DNA from: UBA6170 sp942491385
Lineage (GTDB): Bacteria; Chloroflexota; Anaerolineae; Anaerolineales; Anaerolineaceae
Direction of reading: 5' to 3'
Length of the DNA stretch: 64,000 bases
Assembly: GCA_942491385.1 (NCBI GenBank)
Contig: CALOAF010000005.1
Coordinates: 124,001-188,000, forward strand
The notes below the pieces were generated by a model that made no database searches, was not told where the DNA came from, and saw nothing but the letters and a program-made list of their open reading frames with translations. Shown piece by piece: positions 43,753 through 51,612 of the stretch; position 1 is the stretch's first letter; each line of letters starts with the position of its first letter. The position numbers and the translations under genes were made by a program.

Positions 43753-44289
43753 ATGAAAAGAATCATCAAATGGTCGGAAAAGGAATTTAGTTTCAACCAT
43801 CGTTTTCTTGCCACCCTCCTGGCGGGTGGATTATTCCTTTTCCTGATCCCTGTTCTTCTCACCAAAGGATTGCCCGCGCTAGATAAACTACTAGGATTTC
43901 CATCATTTTCATCTGGAATTGTCAATTTGGTCTTGGGGGGAGTTCTGGTTCTGGTCGGAGCCACCTATGCACTCTGGTCAATCATTTCACAATTAACCCG
44001 GGCCAGAGGGACACCTCTACCTATGATGGCCACTCAAAAGTTATTGATTGATGGACCCTTCAAACAAAGCCGCAACCCGATGGGGTTTGGGGCAATCTGC
44101 ATGTATCTTGGAATGGCCATCCTTGTAGGTTCTCTGTCTTCAATAATTGTAGTCATTCTATTCTTGCTTCTTTTGATACTTTGGATCAAAAAGGTAGAAG
44201 AAAAAGAGTTGGAAATTCGCTTTGGGCATGATTATGTGGAATACAAAAATTCCACGTCATTCATGATTCCAAAGCCATGGAAGAAATGA
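43753..44289 (+). CDS. Isoprenylcysteine methyltransferase-like membrane protein
   Basis: A 178-residue protein with four or five helices. Its C-terminal half, GPFKQSRNPMGFGAICMYLGMA and VEEKELEIRFGHDYVEYKNSTSFMIP, matches the ICMT/PEMT family where RxP and the EE...RFGxxYxxY segment bind S-adenosylmethionine at the membrane surface. The bacterial members methylate unknown thiols, lipids or tellurite-type compounds. AGAGGTGG site. Its end overlaps the next frameshifted gene's start by 13 bp. Confidence 0.87.
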   Translation: MKRIIKWSEKEFSFNHRFLATLLAGGLFLFLIPVLLTKGLPALDKLLGFPSFSSGIVNLVLGGVLVLVGATYALWSIISQLTRARGTPLPMMATQKLLIDGPFKQSRNPMGFGAICMYLGMAILVGSLSSIIVVILFLLLLILWIKKVEEKELEIRFGHDYVEYKNSTSFMIPKPWKK

Positions 44290-44781
44290 ATTTAACTATG
44301 CCGGGTTTCACACAACTACCAAAACCGGTTATTAAACTGATCCGCTATCCCCCTCAATTCTTGTATGCGATAGGATTTGGTCGCTTATTAGGTAAATTTG
44401 TGCTGCTGCTAACTACCACTGGACGAACAACAGGGAAAGCTCGGGTTACCCCTTTACAATATGAAGAAATCGATGGGAATATCTATCTGGGTTCCTCATT
44501 CGGTAAGAAGGCTGATTGGGTTAAGAATATTCTCAAAAACCCCCAGGTTGTTGTTCATTTTAAAATCCAAAAAATTCACAGGAATTGCTACCATTATCGA
44601 AGATTCGACCAAAATTGTTGAGTTCTTAAAAATCAGGCTTAAAAGACACCCCAAAATGATTGGAAGGATCCTGCAAGCAGAAGGGCTTACCATACCCCCA
44701 TCACTGGAAGAGTTGGAATCCTATGCAAAGGGCATGGTAATCGTTGCAATTGAACCCTCTTCGGACGATCAGGATGCTTAG
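44277..44781 (+). pseudogene. Deazaflavin-dependent (F420) nitroreductase family protein, single frameshift
   Basis: The first frame encodes IGFGRLLGKFVLLLTTTGRTTGKARVTPLQYEEIDGNIYLGSSFGKKADWVKNILKNPQVVVHF. After a run of A at 44563-44566 the sense passes to another frame (KKFTGIATIIEDSTKIVEF...ELESYAKGMVIVAIEP). Reading TTTTAAAA as TTTTAAA restores a single product of about 167 residues of the DUF385/Ddn-like family, which uses F420 or FMN. Gene break or homopolymer error cannot be told apart here. The start may be ATG 44277 or 44286 and overlaps the preceding methyltransferase gene. Confidence 0.85.
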
Positions 44782-44864
44782 CATCAGCCAAACATTATTC
44801 AATTTTCTTTCCTGACTGAATAATTTCATGTACGCTTCTCACCATCAATAAAAAAGGAGAACCA

Positions 44865-45341
44865 ATGCAAAAAATTTCCACTTGCTTGTGGTTTGACGAC
44901 CAGGCTGAAGAAGCGGTTTGGCATTACATTTCCATTTTTAAGAATTCCAGGGTACTAGACCCGGCGTTTTACAATGAGGAAGGTCGCGGAGAGCCCGGAA
45001 AAGTGATGACCATCCCTTTCGAGCTGGAAGGGCGCGGGTTTCTGGCTTTAAATGGTGGTCCAGAATTTAATTTCACCCCTGCCATATCATTCATGGTTGA
45101 TTGTCAGACCCAGGAAGAAGTCGATTGGTACTGGGATCGGCTATTGGAGGGTGGTGAAGCAGTGCAATGTGGTTGGCTGAGAGATAAGTTCGGCATATCC
45201 TGGCAGATCACCCCCACTATTCTCGGTGAGCTTATGCAGGATAAAGATCCAGAACGATATAAAAGAGTTATGAAGGCTATGTTAAATATGGTAAAGCTGG
45301 ATATTAATTTGCTTCAAAAAGCTTATCAAGGAGAAGATTAA
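44865..45341 (+). CDS. VOC-superfamily PhnB-like protein
   Basis: A 158-residue protein with the PhnB/YjdN-type fold (glyoxalase-bleomycin resistance superfamily): ISTCLWFDDQAEEAVWHYISIFKNSRV, then IPFELEGRGFLALNGGPEFNFTPAISFMVDC, WYWDRLLEGGE and CGWLRDKFGISWQI. Annotated widely as 3-demethylubiquinone methyltransferase-like, although no methyl-transfer function is supported; function unknown. AAAAGGAG site. Confidence 0.9.
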   Translation: MQKISTCLWFDDQAEEAVWHYISIFKNSRVLDPAFYNEEGRGEPGKVMTIPFELEGRGFLALNGGPEFNFTPAISFMVDCQTQEEVDWYWDRLLEGGEAVQCGWLRDKFGISWQITPTILGELMQDKDPERYKRVMKAMLNMVKLDINLLQKAYQGED

Positions 45342-45429
45342 TAAACCAGTTGTATCTCTGTTTCTTTTTCATATAAAATAATTTTAATCATTATTTAATT
45401 GGACCAGGTCCAATAACCAAGAATTTCCA

Positions 45430-46116
45430 ATGGACATTTCTGCCTTCTTAATAAATGTTTTAATCATTCTGGTGGTTTCAATCCTCCTGATCTATACCGG
45501 ACTGAAGAAACAACCAGGATTAGGGATTATAGGCGCAGTGATCATCATTGTTCTGCATCTGATGATCCGTGATGTTTCACTGGCAGAGATCGGTTTTCAA
45601 TTCCCTGAGAATTGGCTAATGACAATTGGCTTCGGATTGGGATTGGGATTGATCATTCAGCTCCTATCCGTGGTGCTGATCGAACCTTTGAGTGAGAAAA
45701 TCACCCGAAGTAAACATGATCATAGTGTCATTGGATCCGTCAAAGGGAACTGGAAGGCATTTTTTCAATGGATGATCATGGTCTGGATTCTGGTGGCAGT
45801 GATTGAAGAAGGAATTTATCGGGGATATTTAATGACCGAAATCCGAAACATTCTGGGGGTTGGAATCCTGGCATTGACCATCAACCTGGTGTTTACGTCG
45901 CTTGTATTTGGCCTTTCTCATGGGTATCAAGGTACCAGTGGCATGCTCAGTACCGGCATCGTCGGTGCAATTTTAGGAATCATCTTCATCCTCAGTGACT
46001 TTAATCTGTGGCTGGTGATTTTTACACATGGGTTTATCGATACGATTGGGATTGGATTGATTGCCGTGGGAGGTGATGAGTACGTCCAGAAAAAAATATG
46101 GAAGCAACGTACATAA
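45430..46116 (+). CDS. CPBP (CAAX-type) intramembrane metalloprotease
   Basis: A 228-residue protein with seven or eight helices. The three metalloprotease motifs are present: VIEEGIYRGYLMTEI (EExxxR), FGLSHGYQG (FxxxH) and THGFIDTIG (H near residue 202). These proteases of the ABI/Abi family cleave membrane substrates or act in bacteriocin self-immunity. No bacteriocin gene is nearby. Start ATG 45430 has a weak ribosome site. Confidence 0.9.
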   Translation: MDISAFLINVLIILVVSILLIYTGLKKQPGLGIIGAVIIIVLHLMIRDVSLAEIGFQFPENWLMTIGFGLGLGLIIQLLSVVLIEPLSEKITRSKHDHSVIGSVKGNWKAFFQWMIMVWILVAVIEEGIYRGYLMTEIRNILGVGILALTINLVFTSLVFGLSHGYQGTSGMLSTGIVGAILGIIFILSDFNLWLVIFTHGFIDTIGIGLIAVGGDEYVQKKIWKQRT

Positions 46117-46157
46117 TATAGAACTTCCATCATCTTATAAATGAAAGGTGACGCTTT

Positions 46158-46532
46158 TTGAGGATCTCTGTTAAAATTACATTGGCATTTGTTTTGGTGT
46201 GTGCATTGATCTGGTTAGCATTGTCCATTATTGTTGCTGCAGATCTCCACCCTGCGCTGCCTGAGTCAGATACTTATAAATGGATCATAGCAGGGTTATC
46301 TTTTTTATCTGCTGGTTTTTTATTGATCTTATTTTTTTTGCTACGCTGCAGAATTAAAATCGCTTATTTTCTTTCAATCGCTTTTTTACTCTTTATTGTT
46401 CTCCTGACAATCATGGATGATTTTGGTTTAAGTGATTTTATTATTGTGATGATTACATTGACACCCATTGTTTTATTAATTAAAAATCATCAATGGTTTC
46501 TTAAGAAACCTGATACCAGCAATGAAGAATAA
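46158..46532 (+). CDS. Four-helix membrane protein of unknown function
   Basis: A 124-residue protein, probably starting at TTG 46158 with AAAGGTG 8 bases upstream; no in-frame ATG is near. Four membrane helices (about 5-28, 43-62, 68-88, 92-110) and a short charged C-terminus. No family is recognised. It lies 42 bp after the CPBP gene and may be part of that transcript. Confidence 0.65.
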   Translation: MRISVKITLAFVLVCALIWLALSIIVAADLHPALPESDTYKWIIAGLSFLSAGFLLILFFLLRCRIKIAYFLSIAFLLFIVLLTIMDDFGLSDFIIVMITLTPIVLLIKNHQWFLKKPDTSNEE

Positions 46533-46546
46533 ATATATTTGCATTA

Positions 46547-46608
46547 ATGTAAAGCCTACTTGACATTCGGATATTTTTTTGTTATTATATGTTAAACTAG
46601 CTTTACAT
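46547..46608 (+). promoter_or_regulatory. Consensus promoter flanked by an inverted repeat (XRE gene operator)
   Basis: A consensus promoter TTGACA (46560-46565), 17-bp spacer, TATTAT (46583-46588) drives the XRE gene. It is bracketed by a 9-bp inverted repeat ATGTAAAGC (46547-46555) and GCTTTACAT (46600-46608). This layout suits a repressor, most simply the XRE protein itself, that binds both sides and shuts the promoter. Confidence 0.75.
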
Positions 46609-46616
46609 AGGAGCAT

Positions 46617-46841
46617 ATGAAAAACAAATTAGCAGAATTGCGGAACAAAATGGGTTGGACCCAGCAAGAACTGGCAGACCGGGTGGAAGTTTCCAGGCAG
46701 ACGATCATTTCTCTGGAAAACGGGCGTTATAACCCATCTATTCTGCTGGCCTTTCGCCTGGCACGCCAGTTTCACTTGAAAATTGAGGATTTGTTTCTTT
46801 ATCCGAAGAATGATGAGCAGGAGGAGGATAAAAATGAATAA
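46617..46841 (+). CDS. XRE-family HTH transcriptional regulator
   Basis: A 74-residue Cro/CI-type regulator: LAELRNKMGWTQQELADRVEVSRQTIISLENGRYNPSILLAFRLARQF, with the recognition helix in the RQTIISLE segment. Such short stand-alone proteins (YgzD type) often regulate an adjacent membrane-protein gene. GGAG site. The next gene starts inside its last codons. Confidence 0.93.
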   Translation: MKNKLAELRNKMGWTQQELADRVEVSRQTIISLENGRYNPSILLAFRLARQFHLKIEDLFLYPKNDEQEEDKNE

Positions 46842-47298
46842 TCACAAAAATTGGATCAACAATAAAATCCGTTGGGGATGGTTTTTCGTCTTGTTAGGGA
46901 TAATATTCTTTGGTGTAGGGATAATAGTCGAAATAACCTTTGGATATCTCCCCTATAGTCTCAGTATCATTACCGGTTTAGGAATTTTATGGGCTGGTAT
47001 CGGAATAGGGATGATTGTCCGCTACAGATCAGCTCTGCATGACAATCAATCCGCAAAAAGATTGTTAATAGAAGAACACGATGAACGCAATCAACTTATT
47101 CGTTATCGTGCCGGCTACCGGGGTTTTTGGGTTGCGATTGTAATGGTTTACGTCTTACTCATGTGGCTTTCTTTCGCTGCAAATGGTAATTTGCCACCTA
47201 TCGGAAAAGATCTACTCTGGTATATTCAAGCAGCCTGTGTGATTGTTCCATTTTTGGTGTATATCATCAGTGTCTTGTACGATCAGAAAAATCTATAA
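46834..47298 (+). CDS. Four-helix membrane protein paired with XRE regulator
   Basis: A 154-residue protein starting at ATG 46834 behind a perfect AGGAGG, with an 8-bp overlap with the XRE gene; the longer frame from 46783 is spurious. Two N-terminal helices (about 12-35 and 40-62), then the soluble loop KRLLIEEHDERNQLIRYRAGYRG, then two more helices. The IEEHDERNQLIRYRAG motif is the hallmark of small membrane proteins co-transcribed with YgzD-type XRE regulators in Firmicutes and Chloroflexota. Their function is not known to me. A terminator follows. Confidence 0.85.
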   Translation: MNNHKNWINNKIRWGWFFVLLGIIFFGVGIIVEITFGYLPYSLSIITGLGILWAGIGIGMIVRYRSALHDNQSAKRLLIEEHDERNQLIRYRAGYRGFWVAIVMVYVLLMWLSFAANGNLPPIGKDLLWYIQAACVIVPFLVYIISVLYDQKNL

Positions 47299-47321
47299 TG
47301 TATTTTTTAGGGGTTTATTGT

Positions 47322-47356
47322 AAAAATACCAGCCTGAAATTAACTGGTATTTTTTT
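47322..47356 (+). terminator. Intrinsic terminator
   Basis: An 11-bp stem (47322-47332 with 47344-47354) with an 11-base loop and a run of T, closing the XRE-membrane protein operon. Confidence 0.85.
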
Positions 47357-47426
47357 AATTGATTTTCGCTCAAAACCTAATAAAAATTATAAAATTTTTA
47401 TTCTTTCCCATCTTGAAAATTGTATA

Positions 47427-47455
47427 TTGACATTATTACGTAATACTGTTATTAT
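47427..47455 (+). promoter_or_regulatory. Consensus promoter with palindrome in the spacer (MerR gene)
   Basis: TTGACA (47427-47432), a 17-bp spacer and TATTAT (47450-47455). The spacer contains the palindrome TATTACGTAATA (47434-47445). A dyad between -35 and -10 is where MerR-type regulators bind, although their promoters usually have 19-20 bp spacers; with 17 bp, repression rather than twist activation is expected. Confidence 0.75.
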
Positions 47456-47479
47456 ATTAATCACGGAGAAAGAAGGTGA

Positions 47480-48085
47480 TTGGATTTGTTAGACAATAAA
47501 CGCTATTTAATTAATGAACTGGCCAAGCTCTCGAAAACGACCGTAAGAACGATCCGCTATTACACCAGTGAAGGCTTACTGCCTCAACCGGATAGTGATG
47601 GAAAGTACGCGTACTATGACGAGAACCATAAAAAACGTTTGGACTTAATTCTGCGCATGAAAGCAGCCTACTTACCATTGAAAGAAATTAGGCAAATCAT
47701 GTTGTCACTCAGCGATGAGCAGGTCACACAACGATTAATGGAACAGGTATCGACTGAAAAAAAGGAGGGTGTCAAAAGAAGTGAAAGTCCTGGAAGTAAG
47801 AAGAAAGGGTCGGATGCTTTGAATTACATTTCAAATATCCTGGAAACACAAACCCGCTATCGGACAAATGAGTTAATATCCAAAAAATCAGCTTTACAAA
47901 ACCAGAAAACAATCTCATATTCACAATCCCCCCTGCCTCTCGATCCCTCTGATATCGAGAACTGGCAACGCATCATCCTTTCCCCTGGTGTTGAACTGCA
48001 ACTGCGCTATCCAGCAGACACCGAAACGAATATCCGTGTTCAGCAGTTGATTACGTACGCAAAAAAAATATTTAACAAACAATAA
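47480..48085 (+). CDS. MerR-family transcriptional regulator
   Basis: A 201-residue regulator with an N-terminal MerR HTH (INELAKLSKTTVRTIRYYTSEGLLPQPD, residues 10-38, and the wing YAYYDENHKKRL) and dimerisation helix. The C-terminal half (about 100-200) is unlike metal or multidrug sensors: a low-complexity K/S linker, then a short segment ending in SPGVELQLRYPADTETNIRVQQLITYAKKIF. No Cys for metal binding. Start is TTG, either 47480 or 47486; AAGG spacing favours 47486. The VWA gene starts 13 bp after its stop, so the pair form one transcript. Confidence 0.9.
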   Translation: MDLLDNKRYLINELAKLSKTTVRTIRYYTSEGLLPQPDSDGKYAYYDENHKKRLDLILRMKAAYLPLKEIRQIMLSLSDEQVTQRLMEQVSTEKKEGVKRSESPGSKKKGSDALNYISNILETQTRYRTNELISKKSALQNQKTISYSQSPLPLDPSDIENWQRIILSPGVELQLRYPADTETNIRVQQLITYAKKIFNKQ

Positions 48086-48097
48086 TTGAGGTAAATC

Positions 48098-49345
48098 ATG
48101 AAAAAAAAATCTCTCCAACTTAAATTAGAATCTGAGCAAACACTGATTGCACGGGATGTGCCATCCCAACGTATTCTCGAGATCAGCATTCAGGCTCCTA
48201 CAGCCAACGCCCAAACCAATCGTGCAGCCCTCAATCTGGCTTTGATCATCGATAAAAGTGGTTCAATGTCCGGTTCAAAACTTGAGTATGTAAAACAGGC
48301 TGCCATTTTTGTTGTTGATCGGCTGGAAGAAAAAGATCGTGTTGCCTTAGTGATTTATGATAACCAGGTGGAAGTTCTTTCCCCTGGTATTCAAATGACC
48401 GGGGAGAATCGAGCCGATTTGAAACGGAAAATCGGGAATATCCGCATTGGCGGAACCACCAATTTAAGTGGCGGTTGGCTGGAAGGTTGTCAGCAAGTGG
48501 CAAATGTAGCTGAGGAAACTTCCATTAATCGGTCCCTCTTATTAACAGATGGGCTGGCGAATGTGGGGATTGTTGATCTGGAAGAATTGTCCATGCATGC
48601 AGGTGAATTAGCAAATAGAGGTGTGTCAACCTCTACTTTCGGTGTTGGGCATGGATTCAATGAACACCTTTTAGAAGCTATGGCCAATCAAGGCCGCGGG
48701 AACTTTTATTATATTGAAACACCCATGGGAATCCCCGATATCTTTTTGCGCGAATTCAATGAACTTTCTTCTATTACAGCCGCTGATGTAGAAATTATTC
48801 TGGATGTTCCCAAACATGTCGATTTTCAAATTCTTGGCGACTGGGCTCATGAAAAGAAAGATGGAAAAATAAAAATCTTTGCTGGGAATTTATTCTCAGA
48901 CCAACATCTTGAGCTTTATGTACGATTATTGACCCCACCCTCCGATGAAACAACTGAAATCCCCGTATCAGCCAGAGTCATCGCTAAAGATGAATTTGGT
49001 CAGGTGCTGGAAATCAACACAAAGGTCGTTTTCAAATACGCAGATCAGGATGCCGTTCGTAAAGAGCCCATCAAACATGCGATTATGGAACGCTATGCCG
49101 CTGTAGAGCTGGCCGATAAGACTACCGCAGCGTTGAAACTGGAGCGTTTGGGTGAGCGTGAAAGCGCTTATCGTCTTTTGAATCAAAGCATCATGAGCAA
49201 CAAGCCTTACCTCTCTTCAGAGAAGGAGGATGAATACCGCAACATTTCCGAACGGATGAAAAGAGGTATGCAGGAAGGTGATCGTAAATCTACTCAATAT
49301 AATTCCTATCAAGTGAGGAAAAGAAGAAATTCTGATCAAAATTAA
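48098..49345 (+). CDS. von Willebrand factor A (VWA) domain protein
   Basis: A 415-residue protein without signal peptide or helix, so cytoplasmic. It has an N-terminal beta region, then a VWA domain with a complete MIDAS site: IIDKSGSMSG (D52, S54, S56), GGTTNLSGGW (Thr) and LLTDGLANVG (Asp). The C-terminal 170 residues are a beta domain followed by a helical and charged tail. Such proteins bind a partner through a metal. It is encoded with a MerR regulator, a pairing I have seen in several bacterial genomes but with no known role. GAGG site; terminator follows. Confidence 0.9.
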   Translation: MKKKSLQLKLESEQTLIARDVPSQRILEISIQAPTANAQTNRAALNLALIIDKSGSMSGSKLEYVKQAAIFVVDRLEEKDRVALVIYDNQVEVLSPGIQMTGENRADLKRKIGNIRIGGTTNLSGGWLEGCQQVANVAEETSINRSLLLTDGLANVGIVDLEELSMHAGELANRGVSTSTFGVGHGFNEHLLEAMANQGRGNFYYIETPMGIPDIFLREFNELSSITAADVEIILDVPKHVDFQILGDWAHEKKDGKIKIFAGNLFSDQHLELYVRLLTPPSDETTEIPVSARVIAKDEFGQVLEINTKVVFKYADQDAVRKEPIKHAIMERYAAVELADKTTAALKLERLGERESAYRLLNQSIMSNKPYLSSEKEDEYRNISERMKRGMQEGDRKSTQYNSYQVRKRRNSDQN

Positions 49346-49366
49346 GTATTTGATTTAAAGAATTCA

Positions 49367-49403
49367 AAAGTAGCCAGGAGGTTTCGATTCTCCTGGCTAC
49401 TTT
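49367..49403 (+). terminator. Intrinsic terminator after the VWA gene
   Basis: Perfect 14-base arms (49367-49380 and 49390-49403), a 9-base loop and T-rich tail. Confidence 0.85.
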
Positions 49404-49475
49404 CATATTTTGTTTATTTTAATGAATCACGTGGATAACCCAACTGAAAAGGGATGCTGAATTAGAAGTAGTCAC

Positions 49476-49533
49476 TTGACAATCTAATAAATTAGATGTA
49501 TTATTATTTTATAATAATTCTAATATTAGAATT
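49476..49533 (+). promoter_or_regulatory. Promoter with three Per/Fur-box-like palindromes
   Basis: TTGACA (49476-49481), 17-bp spacer, TATTAT (49499-49504). Three boxes lie here: TCTAATAAATTAGA (49483-49496) inside the spacer, TTATAATAATTCTAA (49509-49523), which differs from the Per-box consensus at one position, and AATTCTAATATTAGAATT (49516-49533), a perfect 18-bp palindrome overlapping it and ending 12 bases before the regulator's ATG. Autoregulation by the PerR-like protein, with co-control of catalase, is strongly suggested. Confidence 0.85.
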
Positions 49534-49544
49534 GATAAAATAAT

Positions 49545-49961
49545 ATGAAAATTCAACTCGAACAGATCAAAGAAAAACTACTTCAACACGATATACGCCC
49601 ATCATTTCAGCGCATTAAGGTATTGGAGTTTCTTTATCATCACGATATTCATCCAACCGTAGAAGAGATTTATCACAGCCTGGCTCCAGAGATTCCCTCA
49701 TTATCAAAAGCCACAGTTTATAACACATTGCATGCACTAACTGAGGGTGGGTTGGCTCGGGTTATCAGCATTGACGAAAACGAGATGCGCTATGAGGTAA
49801 CTAACAAAAACCATGGTCACTTTAAATGTGAAAACTGTGGCTGCATCTTTAATTTTGCAATAGAGTTAGACCAACTTCAATTGGATGATCTTGATCAATT
49901 TTCGATCAAAGAAAAAAGTATCTTTTTCAAGGGGTTATGCCCCCAGTGTATTCAAAAATAA
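49545..49961 (+). CDS. perR: Fur-family regulator, PerR-like
   Basis: A 138-residue metal-dependent repressor: winged helix (RPSFQRIKVLEFLYHH, LSKATVYNTLHALTEGGLA), then the dimer domain with HGHFKCENCGCIFNF and a final CPQC, the two Cys pairs of the structural zinc site. The sensing-site His and Asp positions (for example the DENEMRYE region) are as in PerR, which senses peroxide by metal-catalysed His oxidation. Adjacency to catalase and the Per-box-like palindromes support PerR over Fur or Zur. The ATG has no strong ribosome site. The catalase gene starts about 24 bp after its stop. Confidence 0.88.
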   Translation: MKIQLEQIKEKLLQHDIRPSFQRIKVLEFLYHHDIHPTVEEIYHSLAPEIPSLSKATVYNTLHALTEGGLARVISIDENEMRYEVTNKNHGHFKCENCGCIFNFAIELDQLQLDDLDQFSIKEKSIFFKGLCPQCIQK

Positions 49962-49985
49962 AAATAATGAAAAGGAATGGAAATA

Positions 49986-51449
49986 ATGAAAGAAAAAAAG
50001 ACAAAACTAACCACCGCTGCTGGAGCACCTGTTCCGGACAATCAAAACGCGATGACCGCCGGCCCGCGTGGCCCCATGTTAATGCAGGATGTCTGGTACC
50101 TGGAAAAACTGGCGCACTTTGACCGCGAAGTAATTCCGGAACGACGTATGCACGCCAAAGGATCAGGCGCATTTGGCAAATTCACGGTGACGCACGATAT
50201 CACCCAATATACCAAAGCAAAAATTTTCTCTGAAATTGGCAAAGAAACGGAAGTATTTGTGCGTTTCTCAACAGTAGCGGGAGAACGTGGCGCTGCGGAT
50301 GCTGAAAGAGATATTCGCGGATTTGCAATGAAATTCTACACGGAAGAAGGCAATTGGGATCTGGCTGGCAACAACACCCCCGTTTTCTTCCTGCGTGACC
50401 CGCATAAATTTCCGGATCTGAACCGGGCGGTCAAACGCGACCCACATACCAACCTCCGTTCTGCCAAAAACAACTGGGATTTCTGGACATTGCTTCCCGA
50501 AGCACTCCATCAGGTTACCATCACCATGAGTGATCGTGGAATCCCCCACTCATATCGACACATGAATGGATATGGCAGTCACACCTTCAGCATGATCAAT
50601 GCTGAAAATGAACGTGTGTGGGTTAAATTCCACTTTAAGACTCAACAGGGTATCAAAAACCTGACTGACCAAGAAGCTGAAGCCATCGTCGGCAAAGACC
50701 GAGAGAGTCATCAACGTGATTTAATGGATGCCATTGAACATGGGGATTTCCCGCGCTGGAAATTGCAAATCCAGGTCATGACAGAAGAACAGGCTCGAAA
50801 TATGCCTTACAATCCCTTCGATTTGACCAAAGTCTGGTATAAGAAAGAATTTCCATTGATTGATGTAGGCGTGCTGGAACTAAATCGCAACCCCGAAAAC
50901 TACTTCCAGGATGTGGAACAGGCAGCCTTCAATCCCGCTGCTATTGTTCCCGGTATCGGGTTATCCCCAGATAAAATGCTGCAGGGACGTTTGTTCTCCT
51001 ATGGCGATGCACAAAGATATCGTCTGGGTGTCAATCACCACCAGATCCCGGTCAATTCACCCAAGAAAGCACCAGCCAATCCTTCCCATCGTGATGGACA
51101 AATGCGTGTGGATGGTAACGCCGGAGCGACGCTGGCGTATGAACCCAATAGTTATGGTGAGTGGCAGGAACAACCTGAGTTCAAGGAGCCGCCGTTAGAT
51201 ATACACGGAGCTGCTGACAACTGGAATTTCCGCGAGGATGATTCTGATTATTACACCCAACCAGGTTTGCTCTTCAACATAATGAGCAAAGAACAGCAGC
51301 AGGTGCTGTTTGAAAACACCGCCCGGAACATGGGAGATGCACCTGAATTCATCAAGATCCGTCATATCGGTAACTGTCTGAAGGCAGACCAGGCTTACGG
51401 CAAGGGTGTGGCTGATGCATTAGGGATTTCATTAGATAAAGTAAAGTAA
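49986..51449 (+). CDS. katA: Monofunctional heme catalase (clade 3, KatA type)
   Basis: 487 residues from ATG 49986. AAGGA lies 9 bases upstream, while the ATG at 49977 touches that site and is unlikely. The catalytic His motif is FDREVIPERRMHAKGSGAFG, Asn is in the DLAGNNTPVFFLRDP loop, and the proximal Tyr site is GRLFSYGDAQRYRLG (RxxxYxDxxRxR). The length of a small-subunit catalase without flavodoxin extension. It decomposes H2O2 to water and O2 in the cytoplasm. Co-transcribed with the PerR-like regulator. Confidence 0.95.
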   Translation: MKEKKTKLTTAAGAPVPDNQNAMTAGPRGPMLMQDVWYLEKLAHFDREVIPERRMHAKGSGAFGKFTVTHDITQYTKAKIFSEIGKETEVFVRFSTVAGERGAADAERDIRGFAMKFYTEEGNWDLAGNNTPVFFLRDPHKFPDLNRAVKRDPHTNLRSAKNNWDFWTLLPEALHQVTITMSDRGIPHSYRHMNGYGSHTFSMINAENERVWVKFHFKTQQGIKNLTDQEAEAIVGKDRESHQRDLMDAIEHGDFPRWKLQIQVMTEEQARNMPYNPFDLTKVWYKKEFPLIDVGVLELNRNPENYFQDVEQAAFNPAAIVPGIGLSPDKMLQGRLFSYGDAQRYRLGVNHHQIPVNSPKKAPANPSHRDGQMRVDGNAGATLAYEPNSYGEWQEQPEFKEPPLDIHGAADNWNFREDDSDYYTQPGLLFNIMSKEQQQVLFENTARNMGDAPEFIKIRHIGNCLKADQAYGKGVADALGISLDKVK

Positions 51450-51467
51450 AAGATCGTAACCCATCAG

Positions 51468-51497
51468 AGAGGGCAGCAGTTGCTGCCCTCTTTTTTT
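51468..51497 (+). terminator. Intrinsic terminator after catalase
   Basis: Perfect 11-base GC-rich arms (51468-51478 and 51481-51491) with a 2-base spacer (so a slightly open loop) and a run of seven T. Confidence 0.9.
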
Positions 51498-51612
51498 ATT
51501 ATTTCAATCAAATTTCTTAAATCATAATTTTTTCTCCTCAGGCCTTATTGACGATATCAAATTAAAATGCGAAAATGATTGTTATTCATAGTCCAATAAT
51601 CTCCAATAAAGA

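Noticed and set aside
47298..47492. Open frame of 64 codons between the XRE operon and the MerR gene
   Set aside because: It covers a terminator and the MerR promoter, and its composition is not protein-like.
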